DNA from: JAENVT01 sp963720775 | GTDB lineage: Bacteria; Actinomycetota; Acidimicrobiia; Acidimicrobiales; Ilumatobacteraceae | Assembly: GCA_963720775.1 (NCBI GenBank) | Contig: CAVRGR010000006.1 | Coordinates: 310,001 to 374,000 of the forward strand | Length of the DNA stretch: 64,000 nucleotides | Direction of reading: 5' to 3' | In this document: positions 17,305-25,570 of the stretch, in pieces | How positions within the stretch are numbered: the stretch's first letter is position 1 | Layout of the letters: the number at the start of each line of letters is the position of its first letter | The notes under the pieces: model-generated | What the model saw: only the letters and a program-made list of their open reading frames with translations | What the model was told of the DNA's origin: nothing | The model's database searches: none | Made by a program: the position numbers and the translations under genes

Positions 17305-17336
17305 TTGAAATGGCGGTCAATCCAGCGATGTATAGT
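17305..17336 (+). promoter_or_regulatory. Promoter of the ABC importer operon with candidate TetR operator (site C)
   Basis: A clear -10 box TATAGT (17331-17336) lacks a good -35 box at the right spacing; that position is covered by TTGAAATGGCGGTCAA (17305-17320), which matches site B at 10 of 16 positions. A repressor here would block polymerase. GGGGGAAGAG at 17381-17390 is the ribosome site for the downstream gene. Confidence 0.5.
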
Positions 17337-17391
17337 CTGACGACTCGGCGTCACAGCTTTTGGGGACGCTCTTGATACAAGGGGGAAGAGA

Positions 17392-19119
17392 ATGGCGTTC
17401 GATCCTGAAAAGGGCTTACTGCCCGCGAGGTACAACCGTCGACAACTGATCGTGGGCAGCGGCGCAGCTGCCATGGTGGCTGTGGCGCTCGCGGCGTGCG
17501 GCAGCGACAGCAAGACGACAACACCTGCAACCGAGGCCCCATCGGCTAGTGAGGCCCCGACGGTCACCCAGGCGCCAACCGCTACGGAAACCGGTACGGC
17601 CACGACTGCACCGGCCCCCGCCACGACGGCCCCCGTGGCCGCAGGAAACCCCGGCGGAATCCTTCGAGTCGGCACGCTCGGCGGCGCCAACGACATACTC
17701 GACGGCCAGCACATCGTCGCCAAGGCCGACATCATGCGGCAGGTCACCGGCTGGGAGCCGTTGATGAGCTTCAGCCCGGACTTCGTGCCCGAGTACGCAA
17801 ACGGCCTCGCCAAGGATGTCACGGCGAAGGCCGCCGACGACTTCGTCGTCACCTTGAAAGACGGCATCAAGTTCCAGAACGGCAACGAAGTCACCGCCGA
17901 CGACGTCGTCTATTCGTTCAAGCGCATGCTGAACAAGGACGACGCCCTGTACGGCGGGTCGGTCCTTAGGCAGGTGATGGATGAGACAGGTGTCAGCAAG
18001 GTCGATGATCGCACGGTCGAGTTGAAGCTCCTGCAAGGCGTGTCCAACTTCAAAGAGGCGTTGTGCTCCTACGTTTGCGCAATCGTTCCTCAGGGCTACG
18101 CGCGTTTCAGCGGTGACGCGACGACGCAGATCGGAACGGGTCCGTACATGCTCAAGGAGTTCGAGGTGGGCAAGCAGTCGGTCCACGTCAAGAACCCCTA
18201 CTACTGGGACACCGGCAAGCCCTATTTCGACGAGGTGCACATCATCGACTTCGCCGACGGCGACGCAATGATCAACGCCCTGCTCGCCGACCAGATCGAC
18301 ATCTGCGCCGACATCTCGTCGGCCTCGGTCGAGACCGTCACGGGCACGAATGGTTACAAGGTCCTGAACTCGGCGGGCGGCGGTTGGCTGACGATCTCGA
18401 TGGCGGTCGACCAAGACCCGTTCACCGACGTCCGCGTCCGTCAAGCGATGCGCTTGATCGTCGATCGCGACGCGATGGTCGAGCAGGTCCTCGCCGGCTA
18501 TGGGCGAGTCGCCAACGACCTCTACGCGCCGCTCGACGCCGCCTACATCGGCGACGAGTTGCCGCAGCGCAAGCAAGACATCGCCGCTGCCAAGCAGCTG
18601 TTGGCCGACGCCGGCAAGAGCGATCTCACCATCGATCTGTTCGCTCCGAACGACACGGCCGGGCTCCCCGACATGGTGCAGCTGTTCGCCGAGCAGGCCA
18701 AGGCCGCCGGCATCACCGTCAACGCGCAGGTGATCGACGGCGGCACCTACTGGGGCGACCAGTACTTGAAGCGCACGTTCGCTTGCGACTACTGGGGCAC
18801 CCGCAACTTCCTGTTGCAAGTGGCCGCCGGCAGCCTGAAGGACACGTCGCCGTATCCCGACGATCACTGGCCGCCCGCGGGCTCGACCTTCGAGGACGAC
18901 TACAAGGCAGCGCTGGCGGAGACCGACGACACGAAGCGCAAGGTCATCACCGACAAGATGCAGAACGAGCTGTACGACACGGGTGGATTGATCATCCCGT
19001 TCTTCCAGAACCTGCTCGATGCCTACAACTCCAAGGTGCAAGGCCTCGTTGAACGAGCCAACACGCTGAACCTCGACCACTACGGACGAGGCTGGAAGAA
19101 CCTCTACTTCTCGGCGTAG
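17392..19119 (+). CDS. ABC transporter substrate-binding lipoprotein, SBP_bac_5 family
   Basis: A 575-residue family-5 (dipeptide/opine type) binding protein. The N-terminus holds a twin-arginine motif NRRQLIV (residues 15-21), a hydrophobic stretch and a lipobox LAAC ending at Cys36, so it is probably a Tat-exported lipoprotein. A Thr/Pro/Ala-rich linker (about 45-80) tethers the globular domain, which contains the family motif around VTADDVVYSFKRML. It heads an operon with two permeases and a double ATPase. Family-5 proteins bind peptides, but some bind opines and amines; the position in the island suggests uptake of gamma-butyrobetaine or carnitine, which is inference. Confidence 0.88.
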   Translation: MAFDPEKGLLPARYNRRQLIVGSGAAAMVAVALAACGSDSKTTTPATEAPSASEAPTVTQAPTATETGTATTAPAPATTAPVAAGNPGGILRVGTLGGANDILDGQHIVAKADIMRQVTGWEPLMSFSPDFVPEYANGLAKDVTAKAADDFVVTLKDGIKFQNGNEVTADDVVYSFKRMLNKDDALYGGSVLRQVMDETGVSKVDDRTVELKLLQGVSNFKEALCSYVCAIVPQGYARFSGDATTQIGTGPYMLKEFEVGKQSVHVKNPYYWDTGKPYFDEVHIIDFADGDAMINALLADQIDICADISSASVETVTGTNGYKVLNSAGGGWLTISMAVDQDPFTDVRVRQAMRLIVDRDAMVEQVLAGYGRVANDLYAPLDAAYIGDELPQRKQDIAAAKQLLADAGKSDLTIDLFAPNDTAGLPDMVQLFAEQAKAAGITVNAQVIDGGTYWGDQYLKRTFACDYWGTRNFLLQVAAGSLKDTSPYPDDHWPPAGSTFEDDYKAALAETDDTKRKVITDKMQNELYDTGGLIIPFFQNLLDAYNSKVQGLVERANTLNLDHYGRGWKNLYFSA

Positions 19120-19136
19120 CACTCGGCCCCGGACGG

Positions 19137-20109
19137 ATGTCGAACAATCGAGGAGTACTCCGGTTCATCAGCGCGCCGTTTGGCGCTGGGCGTGCTCACG
19201 CTGTTCGTGGTGTCGATCGTGGTGTTCACCGCGACCCAGTTGCTGCCGAGCGATCCCGCACAGGCGATCCTCGGCCGCAACGCCACGACAGCCAGCGTTG
19301 CCGCTCTGCGAACGAAGCTTGGTCTCGATCACACCGCCTTCTACCAGTACACCCACTGGCTCAAGGGCCTCGTCACCGGGAATCCGGGCGACTCGTTCAA
19401 CGCTCAGCTGCCCATTCTCGACTACATCGGCGATCGCGTCGTCAACTCGCTGTTCCTGCTGGTGCTGGCTTCGGCGATCTCGATCCCGGCGGCTCTGTGG
19501 TTCGGCGGGTACAGCGCCCGCAAGCGGGACACCGCGTTCGACAACATCGGCTCCAACACGATGCTCGCCCTGGCCTCGTTGCCGGAGTTCGTCGTCGGCA
19601 TCATCCTCGTACTGCTCTTCAGCGTGCGCCTGTGGCACGTGTTGCCGGCCGTCAGTGCCATCGGCATCCACAAGGGGCCGTGGTCGGACATGAAGGGAAT
19701 GGTGCTCCCTACGGCGACGCTGGTCATCGGGGCCGTTCCGTACATCTCCCGTGTGGTGCGGGCGTCGATGATCGAGGTGCTGGAGAGCGATTACATCGAG
19801 ATGGCCCGGCTGAAAGGGGCTCCGGAGAGGACGGTGCTGTGGCGGCATGCGCTGCCCAACGCGTTGGGTCCGGTGTTCCAGGTGATTGCCCTCAACATCG
19901 CCTACTTCGCGGCCGGTGTGATCATCGTCGAATCCCTGTTCAACTATCCAGGAATCGGCGGCGCGCTGCGTGACTCCGTGCGCGTTCGCGACATCCCTGT
20001 CATCCAGTTCCTGGTCATGGTGCTGGCCATGGTCTACGTGGTCACCAACCTCGCCGCCGATGTCGCCACGGTGCTCGTCACCCCACGCTTGCGAACGAGG
20101 ATCCAATGA
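19137..20109 (+). CDS. ABC transporter permease, DppB type (apparent frameshift near start)
   Basis: A membrane permease with six hydrophobic segments and the EAA-type loop in the last third (EMARLKGAPERTVLWRHALP). The intact-looking frame (19180-20109) lacks any ATG or GTG near its beginning, and its first usable codon is a TTG inside helix 1. Another frame starts at ATG 19137 and reads MSNNRGVLRFIS, which joins perfectly to RRLALGVLTLF if one G near 19173 (in AGCGCGCC) is removed; this restores a classic DppB N-terminus. I therefore annotate from 19137 with a probable one-base insertion, most likely a sequence error. The end overlaps the next gene by ATGA. Confidence 0.8.
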
Positions 20110-21005
20110 GCACAACAGCGGTCGGCCTCGCCGATGCGGACATCGTCGCCACCAAACCTCCGGGAGTCATCCGGGTTTCGCTGCGGATGTGGCGAACTCG
20201 TGTCGGCCTGTTCATCGTCGCCGTGCTGGCGATCATCGCCTTGTTCGGCAGGTACATCGCCCCGTATGGAGAGGCCGAGGCCGTCGGCCTGCCCTTCAAG
20301 CCGTCGGACAAGACCCGCAAGCACTCGCTGTTCGGCTCCGCCAACGTCGGTCACGACGTGTGGACGCGCTTCTTGTACGGGGGCAAGCCGATCCTGATCT
20401 CGGCGGTACTGGCCACGGCGCTCGCGCTCATCCTCGGCACCACGGTCGGCCTGATCGCCGCATACAACCGTCGCAGGCTCGACGATGTGCTGATGCGCTC
20501 GATGGACGTGATCCTGGCGCTACCACAGATCATCACGGCGTTGATCGTCATCTCCATGTTCGGCGCCTCGACGACGCTGATCATCCTCACCGTCGGCATC
20601 TCCACGGTTCCCCGCATCGCCCGTGTGGTGCGTGGCACTGCCGTATCGGTGGTCGAACGAGATTTCGTGGCGGCAGCCGAATCCCTCGGTGAGTCCCGGT
20701 TCAAGATCCTGCGCTCCGAGCTCCTGCCGAACGTTTCCGGACCGCTCCTCGTCGAGGCCAACCTGCGCTTGACGTTCTCCATTGGTCTCATCGCGGGTAT
20801 CGCCTTCCTCGGCTTCACACCCGACCCGGGAGCGGCGAACTGGGGCCTCATGGTCAACGAGAACCGCAAGGGCCTGATCCCCAACCACTGGGGGGTCACT
20901 TTGCCGGTGATCGCCATCGCCTTGCTGACGATCGGCACCGGCCTGGTGGGCGACGGCCTGTCGCGTGCCGCGGCCGGAATTGACAGAGAACGAGGCGATG
21001 CCTGA
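20106..21005 (+). CDS. ABC transporter permease, DppC type
   Basis: A 299-residue inner-membrane permease with the OppC/DppC layout: a cytoplasmic N-terminus, a first helix (GLFIVAVLAIIALFG), a periplasmic region with the SANVGHDVWTRFLYGG signature of this subgroup, then five more helices and the coupling loop AAESLGESRFKILRSELLPN. It partners the DppB-like permease. ATG overlaps the upstream stop (ATGA) and its own stop overlaps the next start (TGATG), so the operon is translationally coupled. Confidence 0.9.
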   Translation: MSTTAVGLADADIVATKPPGVIRVSLRMWRTRVGLFIVAVLAIIALFGRYIAPYGEAEAVGLPFKPSDKTRKHSLFGSANVGHDVWTRFLYGGKPILISAVLATALALILGTTVGLIAAYNRRRLDDVLMRSMDVILALPQIITALIVISMFGASTTLIILTVGISTVPRIARVVRGTAVSVVERDFVAAAESLGESRFKILRSELLPNVSGPLLVEANLRLTFSIGLIAGIAFLGFTPDPGAANWGLMVNENRKGLIPNHWGVTLPVIAIALLTIGTGLVGDGLSRAAAGIDRERGDA

Positions 21006-22810
21006 TGTCTGCTGCAGTGAGCATCAACGATCTGCGCATCGAGCTGGCCGGTAGTGGCATCGACATCGTCGACGACGTCAACCTGGCCATCGCACCCGGC
21101 GAAGTGCTGGGGCTCGTCGGTGAGTCGGGCTCCGGCAAGACCACGGTCGGTCTGGCGGTGCTCGGCCATGCGCGCCGTGGAGTGAAGCTTGCCTCGGGCT
21201 CGGTCACCATCGGCGACGCGGCGATGCTGTCGCTGGGTGAGACCGCGCTGCGACATGCGCGCGGCCGCCTCGTGACCTACGTGCCACAAGACCCCTCGAC
21301 CGCGCTCAACCCGGCGTTGCGCATCCAGAAGCAGCTCGTCGAGGTGCTCGAGTTCCACAACTTCGGCGGCAGCGACGAGGCGCGGCACGCCCGGGTCATC
21401 GAGGTGATGAGCGAGGTGCTGCTGCCCAGCACACCCGAGTTCCTGCGCAGGTACCCGCACCAGCTCTCCGGCGGTCAACAGCAGCGCGTGGGGTTGGCCA
21501 TGGCGTTCGCCTGCCGACCGAGCGTCATCGTGCTCGACGAGCCCACCACAGGCCTCGACGTCAGCACGCAGGCTCACGTGCTCGACACGGTGCGACAGCT
21601 GTGCCGGGCGCACAACGTTGCGGCGCTTTACGTCACCCACGATCTCGCCGTCGTCGCCAATCTCGCTGATCGTGTCGCGGTGATGTACGCCGGGCGGATC
21701 GTCGAGCAGGGCCCGGCCGCCGAGCTGTTCGTCAACCCCTGTCATCCATACACCCGTCATCTCATCGCCGCGGCGCCCGACATGTCGACGGATCGTGAGA
21801 TGGTCGGCCTTCGAGGACGGGCTCCTGCTCCGGGTCGGCGCCCGGTGGGCTGCGCGTTCGCGCCACGCTGTGAACTGGCCACCGCCGAATGCCGAGCCGA
21901 GTTCCCAGCCGAACGACAGGTGTCGGCAGGCCGGCTGGTCCGGTGCATCCGACCGTTCGAGGTGCCCGAGCGCACCCAGCACGTCGCCGTTCACTCCACC
22001 CCGATGGCGTCGTTGGCCACGCACGCCTTGGTCGTGCGGGACGTCTGTGCGTCGTACACCGGTCTCGAGGTGGTGCACAACATCGATCTGCACGTCGATC
22101 GTGGCGAATGCCTGGCCCTGGTCGGCGAGTCGGGCTCCGGCAAGACCACACTGTCGCGCTCGATCGGGGGTCTCCATGCGGAGTGGACCGGCGAGATCCT
22201 GCTCGGCTCCGAACGGCTGGCTCGCTCCGCTCGCCAACGCACCACGGCCCAACGACTTCGCATCCAGTACGTGTTTCAGAACCCGTACAGCTCGTTGCAG
22301 CCGCGGCGATCGGTCGGCGAGTCGGTCGCCCGTCCGCTGATCATCGGCGGGATGGGAAAGAGCGAGGCCGCCCGGCGCGTCGGGGAGATGCTCGAGCGTG
22401 TCGCCTTGACGGCCGGGTACGCCTACAAGTTCCCCGACCAACTGTCGGGCGGCGAGCGCCAACGAGTCGCCATCGCCCGCGCGTTGGTCAGCAAGCCCGA
22501 AGTGTTGGTGTGCGACGAGGTCACGTCGGCCCTCGACGTGTTGGTTCAGGCCTCGATCGTCGAACTGCTCAGTGAGCTGCGCCGTGAGCTCGGCCTGGCG
22601 ATGTTGTTCGTCACCCACAACCTGCCGCTGGTGGCATCGATCGCCGACCAGGTCGCCGTGCTCGCCGATGGCAAGCTCGTCGAGGCGGGCATCACAGAGC
22701 GGGTGCTGCGCTTCCCCGAGGCCGAGTACACCAAACGGTTGATCGCCGATACCCCGCAGATCGGCGACGCCGCCGAAACCGGGGCGGAAGTAGTGCGATC
22801 AGAGCAGTAG
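21005..22810 (+). CDS. Double ATP-binding subunit of the ABC importer (DppD-DppF fusion)
   Basis: A 601-residue protein with two complete nucleotide-binding domains. The first (about 1-260) has GESGSGKTTV, LSGGQQQR and VLDEPTTGLD; it ends in the oligopeptide-type C-terminal extension with four cysteines (GCAFAPRC, AECR, RCIRPF) that may bind a metal cluster. The second (about 335-590) has GESGSGKTTL, LSGGERQR and VCDEVTSALD. Dipeptide importers usually use two separate ATPase genes; the fusion guarantees a 1:1 ratio. The 3' end overlaps the convergent dioxygenase gene by 12 bases. Confidence 0.9.
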   Translation: MSAAVSINDLRIELAGSGIDIVDDVNLAIAPGEVLGLVGESGSGKTTVGLAVLGHARRGVKLASGSVTIGDAAMLSLGETALRHARGRLVTYVPQDPSTALNPALRIQKQLVEVLEFHNFGGSDEARHARVIEVMSEVLLPSTPEFLRRYPHQLSGGQQQRVGLAMAFACRPSVIVLDEPTTGLDVSTQAHVLDTVRQLCRAHNVAALYVTHDLAVVANLADRVAVMYAGRIVEQGPAAELFVNPCHPYTRHLIAAAPDMSTDREMVGLRGRAPAPGRRPVGCAFAPRCELATAECRAEFPAERQVSAGRLVRCIRPFEVPERTQHVAVHSTPMASLATHALVVRDVCASYTGLEVVHNIDLHVDRGECLALVGESGSGKTTLSRSIGGLHAEWTGEILLGSERLARSARQRTTAQRLRIQYVFQNPYSSLQPRRSVGESVARPLIIGGMGKSEAARRVGEMLERVALTAGYAYKFPDQLSGGERQRVAIARALVSKPEVLVCDEVTSALDVLVQASIVELLSELRRELGLAMLFVTHNLPLVASIADQVAVLADGKLVEAGITERVLRFPEAEYTKRLIADTPQIGDAAETGAEVVRSEQ

Positions 22811-23797
22811 CTTGCGCAGGCGGCTCTCGACCATGTCGCGGTCGACGTAGCAGCCCTGGAGGTGCCGGCGACCCGACTGGGGATCGAACTCGGTGCGGCC
22901 GTGCAGGATGCGGCGGTTGTCGAAGCACAGCGTGTCGCCTGCGACGAGTCGCAAAGTCGAGACGTTTGCCGGATCGCGGAGCATTCGCCACATGACCATG
23001 TAGGCGTCGTAGAACGCTTCGTCGGCCAACGGGTCGATATCGCGGATCCAGTTGTTGAAGCGGATCGCCTCCGGGTTGCCGCCGGCATCGGTCGCGATGA
23101 TCGGAGCGGTGAAGCGGATGTCGTCGTCGGAGTCGTGGAACCGGAACGGAACCGGCACCGTTGCCAGCATCCGGAACGTCTCGGGGTCCTTCACCCGCAA
23201 GGCAGCGGCGATCGCCACGCCGTCGGCCAGCGTCGAGTCGCCGCCCGTCGCCTCGTTGGCCAGGGCGTGCAGGAACTGAAAGTCGGGCGGGGCGGCCCAG
23301 TTGGGCAGATCGGTGTGCAGGTCGAGGCCTGCCGCTGTGTACGCCGAGTTGTTCGGATCCGGCTTGGATTGGACGTCGAAGATGGTTCCGAAGTTGGTCG
23401 GCCGGGCGTACCCGATCCGCTCCGCCAGGCGCACCACCTCGCCGTCGACGTTCGGAGTGTGCTCGATGACGATCGCTCCCTCGGTCAGCATCGCCTCGAG
23501 CCAGCGCCGCATGCCCGGGGCTGTGTCGAGCTCGGAGTAGTCGAGATGCATCACGGTGGCGAGTCCGCCGGGGGCCGTCGCCAGGTCGGGTCGCGCCTCG
23601 AGGAGCTCGGCGGGAAACACTCCGACGTGCCCGGCACCCCAATCGACGGTCACCGTGCCGGCGCTGTCGGTGCTGATTGCCACCGGCTGCGCGACAGGAA
23701 CGTCGATCAGCGTGACCGTGCGCTCCCGAGTGATCGGATGCAAGCACTTCGGGCACGGGCAGTTGTCACGCAGCCAGCGCGACGAGGGTGACTTCAT
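22799..23797 (-). CDS. Gamma-butyrobetaine dioxygenase (TauD/BBOX type)
   Basis: A 332-residue Fe(II)/2-oxoglutarate dioxygenase of the gamma-butyrobetaine hydroxylase group. The N-terminal zinc module is present: Cys13, Cys15 and Cys18 in NCPCPKC and His57 in WGAGHVG, with the same 44-residue spacing from first Cys to His as human BBOX1 (Cys38 and His82). The iron site is HTD in LHTDLPNW with the distal His in ILHGRTEF. It would convert gamma-butyrobetaine to L-carnitine with O2 and 2-oxoglutarate. The ATG at 23797 leaves only 12 residues before the zinc motif, about 25 fewer than usual, and no good ribosome site is seen, so the start is uncertain. It diverges from ilvD by 42 bases. Confidence 0.86.
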   Translation of the reverse strand: MKSPSSRWLRDNCPCPKCLHPITRERTVTLIDVPVAQPVAISTDSAGTVTVDWGAGHVGVFPAELLEARPDLATAPGGLATVMHLDYSELDTAPGMRRWLEAMLTEGAIVIEHTPNVDGEVVRLAERIGYARPTNFGTIFDVQSKPDPNNSAYTAAGLDLHTDLPNWAAPPDFQFLHALANEATGGDSTLADGVAIAAALRVKDPETFRMLATVPVPFRFHDSDDDIRFTAPIIATDAGGNPEAIRFNNWIRDIDPLADEAFYDAYMVMWRMLRDPANVSTLRLVAGDTLCFDNRRILHGRTEFDPQSGRRHLQGCYVDRDMVESRLRKLLL

Positions 23798-23827
23798 ACG
23801 GATCAAGTGTGGCAGGTCGTGGTCGGG

Positions 23828-23839
23828 TAACTTCGGCCC
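23828..23839 (+). promoter_or_regulatory. Putative leaderless promoter -10 of ilvD
   Basis: TAACTT (23828-23833) is followed by exactly six bases and the ilvD ATG. There is no Shine-Dalgarno sequence and no obvious -35 box. The spacing matches other putative leaderless starts in the window. Confidence 0.4.
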
Positions 23840-25549
23840 ATGGCCGCGCATGAACCAGGCACCCCCGTCGACATCAAACCACGAAGCCGTGACGTCACCG
23901 ACGGCATGACGAAGGCGCCTGCCCGTGCCATGTTGCGTGCCGTCGGCATGACCGATGCCGACTGGGTGAAGCCGCAGGTCGCCATCGCCAACGCATGGAA
24001 CGACGTCACGCCGTGCAACATGACGCTGCGCAAGCTTGCCGAGCACGCCAAGGACGGTGTGCGCGAAGCCGGTGGGTTCCCGATGGAGTTCGGCACCATC
24101 ACCGTCAGCGACGGCATCAGCATGGGTCACGAAGGGATGCGCGCCTCGCTCGTCAGCCGCGAGGTCATCACCGACTCCGTCGAGTGCGTCATGCACGCCG
24201 AACGCCTCGACGGCTTCGTCGGCTTGGCCGGCTGCGACAAGAGCATCCCGGCGATGCTGATGGCGGCAGCCCGCCTCGACCTCCCCAGCGTGTTCGTCTA
24301 CAACGGATCGATCATGCCGGGTGAGTACAACGGTGTTGCGCTCGACATCGTCAGCGTGTTCGAAGCGGTTGGTGCCTGCGCTCTGGGCAAGATCACCGAG
24401 GACGAGCTCGGTGAGATCGAACGCCGGGCGTGCCCGGGCGAAGGTGCCTGTGGCGGCATGTTCACCGCCAACACGATGAGCTCGATCGCCGAGGCTCTCG
24501 GCATGTCGCTGCCGGGCACGGCGTCACCGCCGGCCATCGATCCTCGCCGCGAAGGCGACGCCCACCGTGCCGGTGCGGCGGTCGTGGGCATGTTGCGACT
24601 CGGCATCACGCCGCGGATGATCATGACCAAGCCGGCCTTCGAGAACGCCATCGCCGTCTCCTCGGCGCTGGGCGGATCGACCAACGCGGTGCTGCATCTG
24701 TTGGCCATCGCCAACGAGGCGGGTGTCGACCTGCACCTCGACGACTTCAACCGCATTGCCGCCAAGGTGCCGCACATCGCCGATCTGAAGCCCGCGGGCA
24801 AGTTCCACATGAGCGACCTCGACCGGGTCGGCGGTGTCCCCGTCGTGATGAAGCACCTGCTCGATCACGGCTTGCTGAACGGCGACGTGCTGACGGTCAC
24901 CGGCAAGACCATGGCCGAGAACCTCACAGCGCTCGATCCTCCGCCGCCGGATGGTGTCGTGGTGTACCCGCTCGACCAGCCCTTGCACAGCGAGGGCGGG
25001 CTCAACATCCTCACCGGCTCGCTGGCGCCGCGGGGTTCGGTCGTCAAAGTCGCCGGGCTGAGCAAGGAGCAGATGCTCTTCGAAGGCGTTGCCCGGGTGT
25101 TCGATGGCGAGGACGGCGCCATGGACGCCATCCTCTCCGGTTCGGTCGTGCCGGGCACCGTCCTGGTGATCCGCTACGAGGGCCCCAAGGGTGGGCCGGG
25201 CATGCGCGAGATGTTGGCCATCACCGGGGCTCTGAAGGGTGCGGGCCGGGGTGCCGACTGCGCGCTCATCACCGATGGCCGGTTCAGCGGTGGCACCTGG
25301 GGTTTCTGCATCGGCCACGTGGCGCCCGAGGCAGTCGACGGTGGACCGATCGCCTTCGTCCATGATGGCGACCGCATCCTCATCGATGTTCACCAGTTGC
25401 GGCTCGACCTGCTCGTCGACGAGGCCGAGCTGGCCCGGCGCCGGGCGTCGTGGTCGCCCAACCCGCCGCGCTACACCACGGGAGTGCTCGGCAAGTACGC
25501 CAGGTTGGTGCAGGGCGCCGAGACGGGCGCAATCACCAACACGCTCTGA
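23840..25549 (+). CDS. ilvD: Dihydroxy-acid dehydratase
   Basis: A 569-residue IlvD/Edd protein of normal length. Iron-sulfur cysteines are visible in LAGCDKSIPAM and GEGACGGMFTANTMS, and the C-terminal motif GRFSGGTWGFCIGH is typical. It catalyses the third step of valine and isoleucine synthesis, dehydrating dihydroxy acids to 2-keto acids in the cytoplasm. It is separated from ilvBNC (39371-42694) by 14 kb and seems to have its own leaderless promoter. The next gene, a hydroxy-acid oxidase, follows after 21 bases and may be cotranscribed. Confidence 0.95.
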   Translation: MAAHEPGTPVDIKPRSRDVTDGMTKAPARAMLRAVGMTDADWVKPQVAIANAWNDVTPCNMTLRKLAEHAKDGVREAGGFPMEFGTITVSDGISMGHEGMRASLVSREVITDSVECVMHAERLDGFVGLAGCDKSIPAMLMAAARLDLPSVFVYNGSIMPGEYNGVALDIVSVFEAVGACALGKITEDELGEIERRACPGEGACGGMFTANTMSSIAEALGMSLPGTASPPAIDPRREGDAHRAGAAVVGMLRLGITPRMIMTKPAFENAIAVSSALGGSTNAVLHLLAIANEAGVDLHLDDFNRIAAKVPHIADLKPAGKFHMSDLDRVGGVPVVMKHLLDHGLLNGDVLTVTGKTMAENLTALDPPPPDGVVVYPLDQPLHSEGGLNILTGSLAPRGSVVKVAGLSKEQMLFEGVARVFDGEDGAMDAILSGSVVPGTVLVIRYEGPKGGPGMREMLAITGALKGAGRGADCALITDGRFSGGTWGFCIGHVAPEAVDGGPIAFVHDGDRILIDVHQLRLDLLVDEAELARRRASWSPNPPRYTTGVLGKYARLVQGAETGAITNTL

Positions 25550-25570
25550 ACTGAATTCGGGGATCCAGCC

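Noticed and set aside
17416..19122. 568-codon minus-strand frame
   Set aside because: Exactly antisense to the binding-protein gene; no signal peptide or motif.
20351..22618. 755-codon minus-strand frame across the importer genes
   Set aside because: Antisense shadow of the permease and ATPase genes, which have clear Walker motifs.
23798..23839. TetR site before the gamma-butyrobetaine dioxygenase gene
   Set aside because: Only isolated TCAA/TTGA fragments; no palindrome of the right length.
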